Notes: a model not told the origin generated them from the letters alone. 64,000 nucleotides of DNA from Hyphomicrobiales bacterium (GCA_027483895.1 JAIXTP010000009.1:124001-188000), one strand, 5' to 3'. Positions 10,396-19,124 are shown, counted from the first letter of the stretch. Program-made: numbers and translations.

Positions 10396-10934
10396 AGCGG
10401 CTTGGCTCCGTTCTTGATGTTCGTCTTTGCGTCCCCGTAGGACTTCACACCCGCCCCCGCGATCCGGAGACCGGCATCGAGGAAGCTGGGCGAGGTGCCG
10501 CGGGAGACGGAATTGATCTTGTCGACGGCTCCGTAGCCGAAGCCTTCCTTCTCGGTTTGAAGCTGCGCCATCGTCCAATCGGTCTGTTGATCGACACGGT
10601 CATTGGCACGGGCGGCTCGGCCGGAATACTCGGCGAGGATCCCCTCGATGGAGAGGCCGTTCACACCGGTCTCACCGGCCGCCGTGATGGCGGTGGCCTT
10701 GGCCTTGCGGGCCTCGACGTTGGTATCGAAGCGAGCGGCCGAGGCGGCTTCCTGTTCTTGGATCTGCCTGATCGTCGCTTGCTTCTGTTTGTTCTCGAAA
10801 TCCGCGATGGCGTTGGCCCGGTTCTGGGCATACATCGCGTTCTGCGCTTCGGCCTGTTGCTGTTGTCCAACGTAGCCGACCGCAGTGGATGCAGCACTGA
10901 CCGCGAAGGTCAGAAGTGCAACAGCCTCACACAT
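10389..10934 (-). CDS. Internal virion protein B (T7 gp14-like)
   Basis: 181 aa from the ATG at 10934 (MCEAVALLTFAVSAASTAVG). The hydrophobic N-terminal segment is followed by a Gln/Ala-rich coiled region (QQQQAEAQNAMYAQNRANAI), the usual layout of T7-like gp14 proteins, which insert in the outer membrane as the first ejected pore. It overlaps the upstream gene by 8 nt and the downstream gene by 7 nt, which suggests coupled translation. Confidence 0.85.
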   Translation of the reverse strand: MCEAVALLTFAVSAASTAVGYVGQQQQAEAQNAMYAQNRANAIADFENKQKQATIRQIQEQEAASAARFDTNVEARKAKATAITAAGETGVNGLSIEGILAEYSGRAARANDRVDQQTDWTMAQLQTEKEGFGYGAVDKINSVSRGTSPSFLDAGLRIAGAGVKSYGDAKTNIKNGAKPLW

Positions 10935-11394
10935 GGGCAATCCTTACAAATTCTAGAAATGGTCGTTGCTCGACTCCGTAAAGCGGATGTCGCTGAATGA
11001 AGGTGAAGCCGAGCCAACGGAGCCACTTGATGTGGACTTGGTTCCGTTCATCGACCCTGTTGAACAGGACGGAATATTTCTCGTTCTGCTCCTCGACCCA
11101 CGAGCGGCAGTTCCTCAGGAACGTGAACTGGTGGTTCACCAGAGCGTCCGTCCCGAGCATCCAGACCGCTCCGATCCCGTCCGGGAAAGGAACCACACCG
11201 GCCATCCCCAAGGGGGCGGCGTCGTCAGGTGAGATCAGAGTGACGGGCTCCGCCGACCAGTTCAGGCCGTTCGATAAAGCCTGATGGGGTTTGGAGCCCG
11301 TCGCTTGAAGTTCCGCACGGTCGGCATCTCTGAGCCGTTCCGCGAGGTAGGAAACGTCCTCCTCGACGGAAGGGCGAAGATACCGTTGGTGCAT
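10927..11394 (-). CDS. Internal virion protein A (T7 gp13-like, acetyltransferase-fold)
   Basis: 155 aa. The ATG at 11394 overlaps the stop of tail tubular protein B by one base (TAATG). The pattern MLGTDALVNHQFTFLR ... VHIKWLRWLGFTFI is typical of phage gp13/DUF2833-type proteins, which have a GNAT-like fold. In T7 gp13 is needed for correct core assembly. No catalytic activity is implied by what I can see. Confidence 0.75.
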   Translation of the reverse strand: MHQRYLRPSVEEDVSYLAERLRDADRAELQATGSKPHQALSNGLNWSAEPVTLISPDDAAPLGMAGVVPFPDGIGAVWMLGTDALVNHQFTFLRNCRSWVEEQNEKYSVLFNRVDERNQVHIKWLRWLGFTFIQRHPLYGVEQRPFLEFVRIAHV

Positions 11395-13778
11395 TACTGT
11401 CTCCGTGATCGGATCGTGAAGAAGCCCTCCCATTCCGCGCTCAAGAAGGCGCAGGGGAGGTAGGTGTCGTTGATGAGGTCGATGACGACTTCGGTGTTCT
11501 TGGATTGGACCGGGAACCGGTACGTCCCTTCACCGATGGAAGGCTCGCCCACGAGGCTCGCGGAGGAGCCGAGCGTCCGTCCGGAATAGACGTAGGAGAA
11601 CGTCGCCCTCGCGACAGGCGTCACCTCGGCCCGGAAATAGCCCGAGTTGTTGTAGGTGAGCGTCATGTTGCGGAGTTGCAGTCTGCCTTCACCGACCGGC
11701 TGGGTGCCTCCGCCCGCCGAGTTCTCCCGGATGATGGGCGTCGAGAACCGGTAGCGGAACTCGTAGCGCCGTCCGAAGAAGAAGTCGGTCAGGTTTCCGG
11801 AGGTCGTGATCGTCGTGCTCGAAGCACCGATGGAGGCGGTGTAGACGAGCTTGCGACCGGCCTTGATCACCGGGTTCCCGTACCACGCAACGAGGTCGTA
11901 CTCGGCCACGGAGGTGATCGGATAGGGCACGGTGAAGCTGGTCGTGTTGGTCGAGGCGTCGTAGGCCAGACCCGTCACGTCGTCCTGAGAAACCCTCCGG
12001 TCCAGATGGACGGAGAACTTCGCGGGAGCGTCCGCAGCGCCCGGCTCGATCCGCATACTCTCGATGTAGGTTCCGTCCGGACGGGCCACCACCATCCACA
12101 GCGTGGACTCGATGAAGTCCATACTCAGGATCGTGTCGGTGGCGGGGAAGGTCCAGCGAGACCACGAGCTTTGCAGCTTCTCGCCGCCGTTGAAGTAGTA
12201 GCGGTAGACGTAGAGAGCGTTCCTCTCGTTCTTCGAGAGGCCGACGATGATGTCCTCGTTGGAGGCCGCGGCGATCTTCACGATGCCCGAGGGGAGGTAT
12301 TTCGGGCAGTGGGCGGTCACGTCCGCCGCGTCGTTCGTGTCCGTGTCGCTGTCGAGGTAGTACTCCCGGATGGCCGTGTAGTTGCCACGGTTCACCGCGA
12401 AGTAGACGTTCTGACCCGCACCCACCGGCTTGGCTTCGAGCGAGCACTCGAACTCCGTGGTCTGGTTCACCGCGACCGTCTTGGGGGTGAGGATGTCCGT
12501 CTTCGCCAACTGGAACTGGGTCTGGTCGGAGAACAGGAGCAGCGTCTCGTTGAACGGGATCGCGTGGCGGATGATCGAGACCTTCACGTGGCTCACGCCG
12601 ACATCGATGGGATCGTTGTCGAGGACCTGAATGGCCGAGGCGCGGAAGAAGTCGAAGAACTCACCGGCTTTCGACATCACGATGTTCTCGTCCGCCACCA
12701 GACCGAGCCGGTTGCGGTGGAAGAACACGTCATTGATCTTGCGTCCCTCGAAGGACGGGAACGGGACGCTGTTGAGGTCGCCGACCTTCCGATCCGCCCA
12801 CGTGGCTCGCTTGAAGGTGAAGGAGCCGTCCGCTTCCCGGACCAGGATGTGGGGCATCGTCGAGGCATCGAGGGATTTGCTCTCCCCCGGCTTCGCATCT
12901 TCCTTCCACACGCCGCCGTAGGGGTTCGACGCGTCCGTCTCGTAGGACACCCAATAGTCGTCGAAGGCGCTGTCCGAAGATCCGCGGACACGCATCTTGA
13001 TCCCCGCATAGCCTCGGGCCGGGAGATCGGAGAACCGCTGCACGGTGCCCTTGGCGAGCTTCAGGGCCGTATCGCCGATGCCGTCCGACACCGTGATGGT
13101 GAAGTCGGTGGACGAGGACAGGATGAAGGCCGAGCCTATGGAGGTCACCGTGATCCCCAACGCCGTGAAGACGCCCGTAGCCGTGAGACCGCTCACCAAG
13201 TTGGCGGCGATGTTCTCGGTCGTGATCGAGGAGGCGTTGGCCGCCGTCGAGGCGTCGAGCGTGGTGTAGGTATACGAATAGGTTCCGATCTTGACCGTAT
13301 ATTTGGTCGAATAGGCACCCTGACGGACCCACACCAAGGCTTCATAAGGCCGCGTGGGGACCACGTCCGCCGCGTTTTTCGAGACGGTGATGTTGCGATT
13401 GGCCACGAAGGTGTAGTCGGCGATGGTGACGACCGAGAACGAGGTCTGAGGGTCGGCTGCGGTCAGGTATGCCTTGCCGTTCGGGAAGGCCACTGACACT
13501 TCGTTTCCGTCGAGGTCGAAGACCCTGAGGTTCCCGTCCGTGAACACCACCACGTATCGTTCGGATTGGTCGCGGTTGATCGTGTGGATGAAGGCGTTCG
13601 AGAGGGGGCTGGTGAGGAACCGGGAGGAGTGCCGGGTGGGAGGACGCTTCCGCAATCCTTCGACCACCGAAGACAGCCCGTTCTCCTGAAGCTCGGCCTG
13701 AGAGGCGAGTCGGATGGCATAGGGCTGTTGGCTGACCCCGTTGACGAGGTTCGGAATGGTCGAAGAGATCAGGCTCAT
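11394..13778 (-). CDS. Tail tubular protein B (T7 gp12-like nozzle)
   Basis: 794 aa, matching T7 gp12 in length. It starts MSLISSTIPNLVNGVSQQPY, the characteristic N-terminus of this family (NGVSQQP). The rest is beta-rich. It forms the tail nozzle below the gp11 ring and contacts the fibres. ATGA overlap with the upstream gp11-like gene. Confidence 0.93.
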   Translation of the reverse strand: MSLISSTIPNLVNGVSQQPYAIRLASQAELQENGLSSVVEGLRKRPPTRHSSRFLTSPLSNAFIHTINRDQSERYVVVFTDGNLRVFDLDGNEVSVAFPNGKAYLTAADPQTSFSVVTIADYTFVANRNITVSKNAADVVPTRPYEALVWVRQGAYSTKYTVKIGTYSYTYTTLDASTAANASSITTENIAANLVSGLTATGVFTALGITVTSIGSAFILSSSTDFTITVSDGIGDTALKLAKGTVQRFSDLPARGYAGIKMRVRGSSDSAFDDYWVSYETDASNPYGGVWKEDAKPGESKSLDASTMPHILVREADGSFTFKRATWADRKVGDLNSVPFPSFEGRKINDVFFHRNRLGLVADENIVMSKAGEFFDFFRASAIQVLDNDPIDVGVSHVKVSIIRHAIPFNETLLLFSDQTQFQLAKTDILTPKTVAVNQTTEFECSLEAKPVGAGQNVYFAVNRGNYTAIREYYLDSDTDTNDAADVTAHCPKYLPSGIVKIAAASNEDIIVGLSKNERNALYVYRYYFNGGEKLQSSWSRWTFPATDTILSMDFIESTLWMVVARPDGTYIESMRIEPGAADAPAKFSVHLDRRVSQDDVTGLAYDASTNTTSFTVPYPITSVAEYDLVAWYGNPVIKAGRKLVYTASIGASSTTITTSGNLTDFFFGRRYEFRYRFSTPIIRENSAGGGTQPVGEGRLQLRNMTLTYNNSGYFRAEVTPVARATFSYVYSGRTLGSSASLVGEPSIGEGTYRFPVQSKNTEVVIDLINDTYLPCAFLSAEWEGFFTIRSRRQ

Positions 13779-14395
13779 TCGATCACCCCGACGACCGTCG
13801 TGCCCGTCCGCTTGAGGACGCGGGCCACGCCCCAGCTATCGCTGAGAATGTTGTAGTCGGCGTTCTCCGCTTCGGCCTCGACGAGGGCCGCCCAAGCCAT
13901 GGCTTCGTCCCGGCGATTGAAGGTCGAGAGCGTCTCGGAGCCGACCGTGTTCTCTTGGAACTGGCGGGCGGCGGCGAGGAAGATGTACTGGCGGGCCGGT
14001 TCGGGAAGCTCGTCCCACTTGAGCCCGACGACCATGGTCACCGTCACCGGGTCCTTGAAGACGTAGGTGCGGTCCATCCGGTCGTAGAGGCGGTTGCCGC
14101 GCTGAACCACGTCGATGCCCGCGGAGGGGCCTGAGGTGTCCACGCGGAGGCAGTTGACGGGAAGATAGAGGAAGCCGTCAGGGATGGACGGAGAGAGGAC
14201 CTCTCCTTCGTCCGTGTTCCATTTCCAGCCCTTTTGCTGGACACGGCGCGACACGGAACGGAGGGTCTGGCGGGCAGTCACCGCATCGACCACACCGGAG
14301 TTCTCCACCGAGTTGACGGGGCTCTCACCAATGGATCGAAGCATCTCGTTGATGGCTTCGAGTTCGGTAGTGGGCGTAATGACTTCCACTGCCAT
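13775..14395 (-). CDS. Tail tubular protein A (T7 gp11-like gatekeeper)
   Basis: 206 aa. The N-terminus (TELEAINEMLRSIGESPVNS) is the hallmark of gp11-like proteins, and VQQKGWKWNTD is also conserved. It forms the ring between portal and nozzle that closes the head after packaging. It sits just downstream of the capsid gene and its terminator, as in T7. Confidence 0.92.
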   Translation of the reverse strand: MAVEVITPTTELEAINEMLRSIGESPVNSVENSGVVDAVTARQTLRSVSRRVQQKGWKWNTDEGEVLSPSIPDGFLYLPVNCLRVDTSGPSAGIDVVQRGNRLYDRMDRTYVFKDPVTVTMVVGLKWDELPEPARQYIFLAAARQFQENTVGSETLSTFNRRDEAMAWAALVEAEAENADYNILSDSWGVARVLKRTGTTVVGVIE

Positions 14396-14409
14396 CTCCT
14401 TGAAAAGGT

Positions 14410-14446
14410 AAAAAAAAGGGGAGACCCCTCAATGAGAAGTCTCCCC
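14410..14446 (-). terminator. Intrinsic terminator after the capsid gene (T-phi equivalent)
   Basis: A perfect 8-bp stem GGGGAGAC (14418-14425) / GTCTCCCC (14439-14446) is followed on the minus strand by eight T residues (14410-14417). It lies between the capsid stop and the gp11-like gene, the same place as the major T7 late terminator. It would keep capsid mRNA in excess over tail mRNA. Confidence 0.9.
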
Positions 14447-14455
14447 TTCTGGGAA

Positions 14456-15433
14456 TTACGCAGCCGCGTTCTTGATCGCGACAGCCGCTTCCGGACGGAG
14501 GATGCCGTGACCCACCGCGTACTTGGCCACCATGAGGGTGCCCTGACGGCGGATGTCGTACTGGCTCTCCATGCCGAGATCGAGCAGCTTCACGGTGCCG
14601 AGCGCCGACTTGTGGAGGCAGAGGCCGGTGAAGTCCTCGAAGTCGCCACGGTACTTGTTACCCGTACCGGCCGCGACCGAGGTGTCGGTCGACAGGTCCG
14701 TGTTCGGGAGGTTGTTGGTCTTCACGATGGTGAAGCCGGCAATCTTCAGGACCGTACCGTCAGAGTAGGCACCCTGACCGCCCCAATCCTTGTTGATGTT
14801 GTTCACCGTCGAGGCCAGCGCGTAGTACTGGGCCGGGCGGAAGAACGCATAGCGGTCCATTTCCGGAACGTCGTTCTCGTCCATCTTCTGCGCGGCGAGG
14901 AAGAGGGCCGCAGCGATGTGAGCGCCGTTCGTGGCGAAGTTCGCCGAGGCCGGGGCACCGGCAGTCGCGGTCGTGATGACCGTGCCGCCCGGCAGACCGG
15001 TGACGACGTTCGTGGACTGCGCGGCGAGGTAGCCGAGCTGGAAGAGGTGCTTATCCCACTGGAGCGCCAGAGCGCGGCCGATCTCCGTCGAGTAGATCGA
15101 GCGGACATCGTAGTGGTTCTTCGCCTCGTCGATGTTGGCGAGGAACGCATGGGAGATCAGGAGGTCGTCGATGGTGATGACGACTTCAGCCTGATTGAGC
15201 TTCAGGCCGGTGATCTCCGTGCCGGGCACGTGGTACTCGGCCGAAATACGGCCCGAGCGCGGGAACTGAGCGGACTTGCCGTTGGCAATCTGCCGCAGCA
15301 TGACACGGTCCTTCATGACCGTGGACTGCTCGAAAGCGGTGATCACCTCACCGCCGAAGACTTTCAGAAAGAGGGCATCGACATCGCCAGACTGATTGAT
15401 CTGACCGACGCGAGCAACGTTAGCATTCGCCAT
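14456..15433 (-). CDS. Major capsid protein (T7 gp10-like)
   Basis: 325 aa from the ATG at 15433 (MANANVARVGQINQSGDVDALFLKVF). HK97-fold T7-type capsid features are visible: the N-arm, FLKVFGGEVITAFEQ, and HLFQLGYLAAQS in the spine region. Its order after the scaffold gene and before gp11 agrees. The gene has an unusually long 204-nt leader, unlike the overlapping genes around it, as expected for a highly expressed gene. No -1 frameshift product like T7 gp10B is evident. Confidence 0.93.
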   Translation of the reverse strand: MANANVARVGQINQSGDVDALFLKVFGGEVITAFEQSTVMKDRVMLRQIANGKSAQFPRSGRISAEYHVPGTEITGLKLNQAEVVITIDDLLISHAFLANIDEAKNHYDVRSIYSTEIGRALALQWDKHLFQLGYLAAQSTNVVTGLPGGTVITTATAGAPASANFATNGAHIAAALFLAAQKMDENDVPEMDRYAFFRPAQYYALASTVNNINKDWGGQGAYSDGTVLKIAGFTIVKTNNLPNTDLSTDTSVAAGTGNKYRGDFEDFTGLCLHKSALGTVKLLDLGMESQYDIRRQGTLMVAKYAVGHGILRPEAAVAIKNAAA

Positions 15434-15637
15434 AATTAAAATACCTTGTAGATGTTTGAAGGAAGTGTTTGATGCTCCCCGTCGAACACCCACAGCACAC
15501 GCAAGATTGTCCGCTCATCGAACCCCCTCGGGGGCAGATGTCGGGTCAGGGTCTGGTGTGAATAGTTCTTGGTAAGCTGTCTCACCCGCCTCGCGGGCAA
15601 GTGGTGAGGCCGGGAGGAACTAAGCCCCCCGGCGCAA
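15434..15637 (-). promoter_or_regulatory. Capsid-gene leader with hairpins and a degenerate phage-promoter candidate
   Basis: This is one of the few long non-coding gaps in the phage. It holds several GC hairpins (CCCCCTCGGGGG near 15525; CTCACC...GGTGAG around 15582-15610; CCGGG...CCCGG around 15611-15634). At 15560-15575 the minus strand reads TTACCAAGAACTATTC, which matches 10 of 16 positions of the phage promoter motif. This is the expected site for a strong late promoter, but the match is weak. Confidence 0.4.
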
Positions 15638-15832
15638 TCACTTCGAGCAATTGGCTTCGTAATTCAAATTGTGCTTGACGATCTGACGCTTCGTTTCCGT
15701 GGTCATCACGTCAAGCCGCGAGGGCCGTATAATTTCGGCCCACGCACATTCAGTCGCGGTAGTACGCTGACAACCGCTGATCGAGAGAGCGATCAGACAG
15801 GCCGTCAACATCACGAGCGATGACTTTCGCAC
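15638..15832 (-). CDS. Outer-membrane spanin subunit (Rz1-like lipoprotein)
   Basis: 64 aa with a GTG start at 15832 chosen because AAGGAGG lies 9 nt upstream. It begins (M)RKSSLVMLTACLIALSISGC: a charged N-terminus, hydrophobic core and lipobox SISGC, so a lipoprotein signal. The mature part has CAWAEIIRPSRLDVMTTETK and a closing Cys, the usual pattern of phage o-spanins. Its 5' 83 nt overlap the i-spanin gene out of frame, as in lambda Rz/Rz1. It should fuse outer and inner membranes at lysis. Confidence 0.78.
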   Translation of the reverse strand: MRKSSLVMLTACLIALSISGCQRTTATECAWAEIIRPSRLDVMTTETKRQIVKHNLNYEANCSK

Positions 15833-15977
15833 GTTCGATAGCCTCCTTGTCGGATGCTTCTCGTGCCTTGCGGATCTCTTCCCGCCCTTCTTCACGGGCC
15901 CGTGCCGACTTCCACAAGTCGACGAGGAAGGTGGCGATGAGAAAGAACCCGTTCAGAAGGGCGAGGAGCTTGGTCAC
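15750..15977 (-). CDS. Inner-membrane spanin subunit (Rz-like)
   Basis: 75 aa from a GTG at 15977 that overlaps the upstream stop (GTGA). One N-terminal membrane segment (LLALLNGFFLIATFLVDLW) is followed by a highly charged helix (AREEGREEIRKAREASDKEAIERAK), the topology of an i-spanin with a periplasmic coiled coil. It is the partner of the overlapping Rz1-like lipoprotein. The assignment rests on topology and gene nesting, not on sequence identity. Confidence 0.68.
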   Translation of the reverse strand: MTKLLALLNGFFLIATFLVDLWKSARAREEGREEIRKAREASDKEAIERAKVIARDVDGLSDRSLDQRLSAYYRD

Positions 15978-16162
15978 TGCTTCGCCTTGGAGGTCACGAG
16001 ACCGGCGAAGAACTCCACCACCTTGTAGACCTTGCCCAGAAAGGCGTCGTCGGCGGGGGTGGGTGTCAGGTTCACGATGGCCAGAGCGGCCCCGTGGAGT
16101 GCGACGAAGGCCGCCGCAACGGCCTGACCGTTCGCCCCGACCCAAGAAAAGAACTCGATCAT
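15974..16162 (-). CDS. Putative holin / small membrane protein
   Basis: 62 aa. Two hydrophobic stretches (AVAAAFVALHGAALAIVNL and VYKVVEFFAGLV) and a basic tail (TSKAKQ) fit a small holin. It is the first gene of a three-gene block holin, i-spanin, o-spanin with GTGA coupling. The endolysin is encoded separately at 28654-29097. Holin function is inferred from context. Confidence 0.58.
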   Translation of the reverse strand: MIEFFSWVGANGQAVAAAFVALHGAALAIVNLTPTPADDAFLGKVYKVVEFFAGLVTSKAKQ

Positions 16163-16173
16163 GGTGTTTGTCC

Positions 16174-16965
16174 TCAGAGGATATCGGATCGGGACAGTTT
16201 GCGGATCACGTCGTCGCGATAGGCCGGATCGCTCTGGTAACGAGGATCCTTCATCGCGGTCGTGAGTTCGGCAACGGAGCGGAAAGAGTCACCGGAAGCA
16301 TACGTACTGGCTCCCGTGATGAGCGAAGGCTCGGATCCGTTGACTGCCGCATACTTGGCATAAAGCCCTTTGACCGCGAGCTTCTTGGCCTCGAGGTCCG
16401 GGGAGTCGACGGCCGCGTTGTAGGCGGCCAGTTCGGAGGGGGAGAGGCTCTTCGCGGCCCAAGCGGACATGGCCGTGAAGTTGTCTTCGCCACCCACTTC
16501 GGCGAGGACCTGATAGCGGACGGCATCTGCCCGAGCGACCTGACCCTCGATGTAGGAGTCGACCATTTCGCGGGGGATGCCCGCCTTGGTCAGCCGTTCG
16601 TAGCTTTCGTCCGAGAGAGCGCCGTTCTTGGCGAACTCGCTGGAGAACTCATTGAAGTCGAGGCCGACATTGGTCATCGCCTCTTTGGCGGCGTCCGTGT
16701 CCGCGTCGATGTTCAGCGCGGATTTCTCCTTGCTTCCCTCGTCCTTCGGGGCAGTCCCGAGCTTTCGCGACAGTTCGTCGTAAGCCTTGGCGAGGTCTTC
16801 CGGGCTCTTGAACTTCTCGGGAAGCCACGCGGGGCGGTCTTCCGAGGGGAGCGGTTCCGGAGCAGTGTCAGCCGCCTTGTCGAAGACCTCGGCCATCTTC
16901 TGGTCGTGACCTTCGGGAGCGGCTTTCTCGTCGGTGTTCTCACCGAAATTGATGGTTTCAGTCAT
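16174..16965 (-). CDS. Capsid scaffolding protein (T7 gp9-like)
   Basis: 263 aa, acidic and mostly helical with a Glu/Asp-rich N-terminus (FGENTDEKAAPEGHDQKMAEVF). The segment DRPAWLPEKFKSPEDLAKAYDELSRKLG is typical of podovirus capsid assembly proteins. It lies between portal and capsid genes as in T7, though here separated from the capsid gene by the lysis cassette. Confidence 0.88.
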   Translation of the reverse strand: MTETINFGENTDEKAAPEGHDQKMAEVFDKAADTAPEPLPSEDRPAWLPEKFKSPEDLAKAYDELSRKLGTAPKDEGSKEKSALNIDADTDAAKEAMTNVGLDFNEFSSEFAKNGALSDESYERLTKAGIPREMVDSYIEGQVARADAVRYQVLAEVGGEDNFTAMSAWAAKSLSPSELAAYNAAVDSPDLEAKKLAVKGLYAKYAAVNGSEPSLITGASTYASGDSFRSVAELTTAMKDPRYQSDPAYRDDVIRKLSRSDIL

Positions 16966-16970
16966 GGAAC

Positions 16971-17159
16971 TCAGTGGGTGATGAAGCCGAAGGTCAGGGT
17001 CTCGCCGTTGATCTGGGCGGTGTGTTCCTTGACCTGTGCGGGCTTGCGTTCAGGGGCGGCGTCAGCGGGGGAGGGGGAGGAGACTTTCGCCTCCTCCACC
17101 ACTTCTTCACTGACCGGCTTGGGCTGCGGCTTGAGCGGCAGCTTCGATTTGCGGGCCAT
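16971..17159 (-). CDS. Small Lys/Pro-rich phage protein, unknown function
   Basis: 62 aa. Starts MARKSKLPLKPQPKPVSEE and overlaps the portal 3' end by 53 nt in another frame. The basic N-terminus leads into a Pro/Ala/Glu linker and a short C-terminal end (INGETLTFGFITH). Nothing identifies a function. Its location between portal and scaffold suggests a structural or assembly role. Confidence 0.6.
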   Translation of the reverse strand: MARKSKLPLKPQPKPVSEEVVEEAKVSSPSPADAAPERKPAQVKEHTAQINGETLTFGFITH

Positions 17160-18699
17160 TGGTGTTTCCGTTCGCGGGGTTCATCTGGTCGCGGACGATG
17201 TCCATCCCCTTCGGGCCGAGCTTCTCGACCAGAGCCTGTGCTCTGGCTTCCATCTGGGCGTTGGCGATCTCTTCCTGAGACTTGATGAGACCGGCCGTAT
17301 CGATGCCCAAGGAGGTGCCGACACGGTTGATGTAGTCGCCGACGTTCAGGAATTGGGAGATGACCTCGGGCCCCAGCGGGGCGATCTCCGCCAGCATGGT
17401 GCGGAGCTTGTTGAGGTCGTGACCACGTCCGAGGGCTTCGAGGCCCGTGGTGATGGTGGGACGCATCAGGTCTCGCGGAAGCGGCGGGATCTTCCCGCTG
17501 CGCTCCATCTGATGGATCAGGCGCGTGACGAGCGGGAACTGGAACTCCTGAGACAGGATCGAGTAGACGCCGCCGAGGGCATCTTCGAGTTCCCCGGCCA
17601 TGTACCGGATCTCCTCGGCCGTCACGCGCTCACCGTTCCGTTGCACGGCGGTGTTCAGCATGAAGGCGAAAGCGAGACGCTGTTGGATCATCTCGATGGT
17701 CTGGAAGGCGATGCGGAAGTCGTTGAACTTCTCAAGCTGGAGGACAGACACGTCCTCCGCCCGGCCCGCCATGACGGCTCCGTTGGGAGAGGTCGAGACC
17801 GTCTTGATGGTGGTCGTCCCGTTCGGGTTGACCAGAAACAGAACCTTCGCGGCGGCTGCGGAGCCTTCCACGATGGCCTGAGTGAGGGCTTCGAGGGAGC
17901 GGAGGTCGCCGATGTATTCCTCGACGTAGCCGCGTCCATAACTCTCGCCGTCGATCTTCGTCCACCGGAGCGGGATCCACGGGGTCTTGTTGAGCGGATA
18001 CTGGCCGTCCGTTCCGGGGACCTTCTTGCCCGCCACCTCCTGATACACCGTCCACTGCTTGGGATTGCGGCGGATATGGGTGAAGAGGTCGAGGGTCTTC
18101 TCGGTCGACTCCGGGTTGGTGTTCATCACCTGAGGGCCGAGCACGGCATCCCGGATCTTGGGATCGAGCGCCGAAGGGGCCACGGTCTCTTGGGTGATGA
18201 TCTCCAGCACGTTGCCCATGGGATCGCGATGGACGACGTAGCGGTTCAGCGGGAAGACCCGCATACCGCCGTCAGGCATCAGGTAGCAGAGAGCATTGCC
18301 GTCGTTGATGAGGTGCTTGAGGGCCTCGAAGGCGGAGACGCGGATCGCGCTGCTTTCGATTTCCGTCATCACCGCACGTTCGATGATGTTCAGTCCCTTC
18401 TCGACTTCCGCCCGCATACCGGGGCGGCCCGTCAGCTTCTGCATCGTCAGGTCGTCGAGGACCATCCGGAAGAAGGGGCTGTTGGGTGGGAGGAGCGCGA
18501 GCAACAGCTTGCTCGCCAGATTGTTCACTCCACGCGCACCGATCCCTTGGAAGGGGGTGGGAAGGGTGCTGGTTGCATTATGCCCGTCAGGGGGCATGAG
18601 GGAGGGGATGGTCAGCCTTGCCGCATCGCGAGCGCGGTCGAGGAAAGACTGCCGCCCCGCCACAAGCTGGCTATATCTGCCAGCAGCGGTGGTCGCCAT
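17107..18699 (-). CDS. Portal protein / head-tail connector (T7 gp8-like)
   Basis: 530 aa, T7 gp8 size. Recognisable segments include RDAARLTIPSLMPPDG, GARGVNNLASKLLLALLPPN and the C-terminal QMEARAQALVEKLGPKG helix. It forms the dodecameric DNA gate of the head. The ATG at 18699 has AAGGAG 7 nt upstream. Confidence 0.95.
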   Translation of the reverse strand: MATTAAGRYSQLVAGRQSFLDRARDAARLTIPSLMPPDGHNATSTLPTPFQGIGARGVNNLASKLLLALLPPNSPFFRMVLDDLTMQKLTGRPGMRAEVEKGLNIIERAVMTEIESSAIRVSAFEALKHLINDGNALCYLMPDGGMRVFPLNRYVVHRDPMGNVLEIITQETVAPSALDPKIRDAVLGPQVMNTNPESTEKTLDLFTHIRRNPKQWTVYQEVAGKKVPGTDGQYPLNKTPWIPLRWTKIDGESYGRGYVEEYIGDLRSLEALTQAIVEGSAAAAKVLFLVNPNGTTTIKTVSTSPNGAVMAGRAEDVSVLQLEKFNDFRIAFQTIEMIQQRLAFAFMLNTAVQRNGERVTAEEIRYMAGELEDALGGVYSILSQEFQFPLVTRLIHQMERSGKIPPLPRDLMRPTITTGLEALGRGHDLNKLRTMLAEIAPLGPEVISQFLNVGDYINRVGTSLGIDTAGLIKSQEEIANAQMEARAQALVEKLGPKGMDIVRDQMNPANGNTNGPQIEAAAQAAAQAGQ

Positions 18700-18709
18700 C
18701 CATTACTCC

Positions 18710-18925
18710 TTAGTTCGCAATGTTGAGGCCGACACCACCGCCCGTGCCACCGACCATGCGGTCGATGCGGAGCGAGGAGCGGCCACGGCGGCGAGCGCGG
18801 TCGGCGACCGACATCGAGCTTTCGAGGTTCTGGGGATCGCTCTGAGAAACGTCAGCGGACGGCGCGGGCGGAGCGGGGGCCGGGGCCGGGGGTTCGACTT
18901 TAGGAACCTTGGGTGCGTTGCACAT
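18710..18925 (-). CDS. Small Pro/Ala-rich phage protein upstream of portal
   Basis: About 71 aa from the ATG at 18925 (a GTG three codons earlier is possible). It begins MCNAPKVPKVEPPAPAPAPP and ends in a Gly-rich segment. Small proteins with this MCxxPKxPK start are common just before portal genes in T7-like phages, where they may be virion-associated. Function unknown. Confidence 0.6.
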   Translation of the reverse strand: MCNAPKVPKVEPPAPAPAPPAPSADVSQSDPQNLESSMSVADRARRRGRSSLRIDRMVGGTGGGVGLNIAN

Positions 18926-19115
18926 TGAAAACACTCTGGGAAATGAATTGGTCGTTCTGCTCCTCGAACTTCTTCTGAAGGAACCGGACGACCGAGCGTT
19001 GACCGGCTTGGTGTCGGATCGCGTCGACAGGCGTCTGTAGATCCGGAGAACGTTCAGGAAAGGCTTCGTCGAGGGCCGTGAGTAAATCGAGGGGAACTAC
19101 AGGAAATTTTTCCAT
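18900..19115 (-). CDS. Small phage protein, first gene of the late block
   Basis: 71 aa (MEKFPVVPLDLLTALDEAFPERSPD...). Its ATG lies only ~10 nt downstream of a phage promoter, so it opens the morphogenesis transcription unit. The sequence is soluble and mixed-charge, and I recognise no family. It overlaps the following small gene by ~26 nt. Confidence 0.65.
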   Translation of the reverse strand: MEKFPVVPLDLLTALDEAFPERSPDLQTPVDAIRHQAGQRSVVRFLQKKFEEQNDQFISQSVFNVQRTQGS

Positions 19116-19124
19116 GACGTATTC

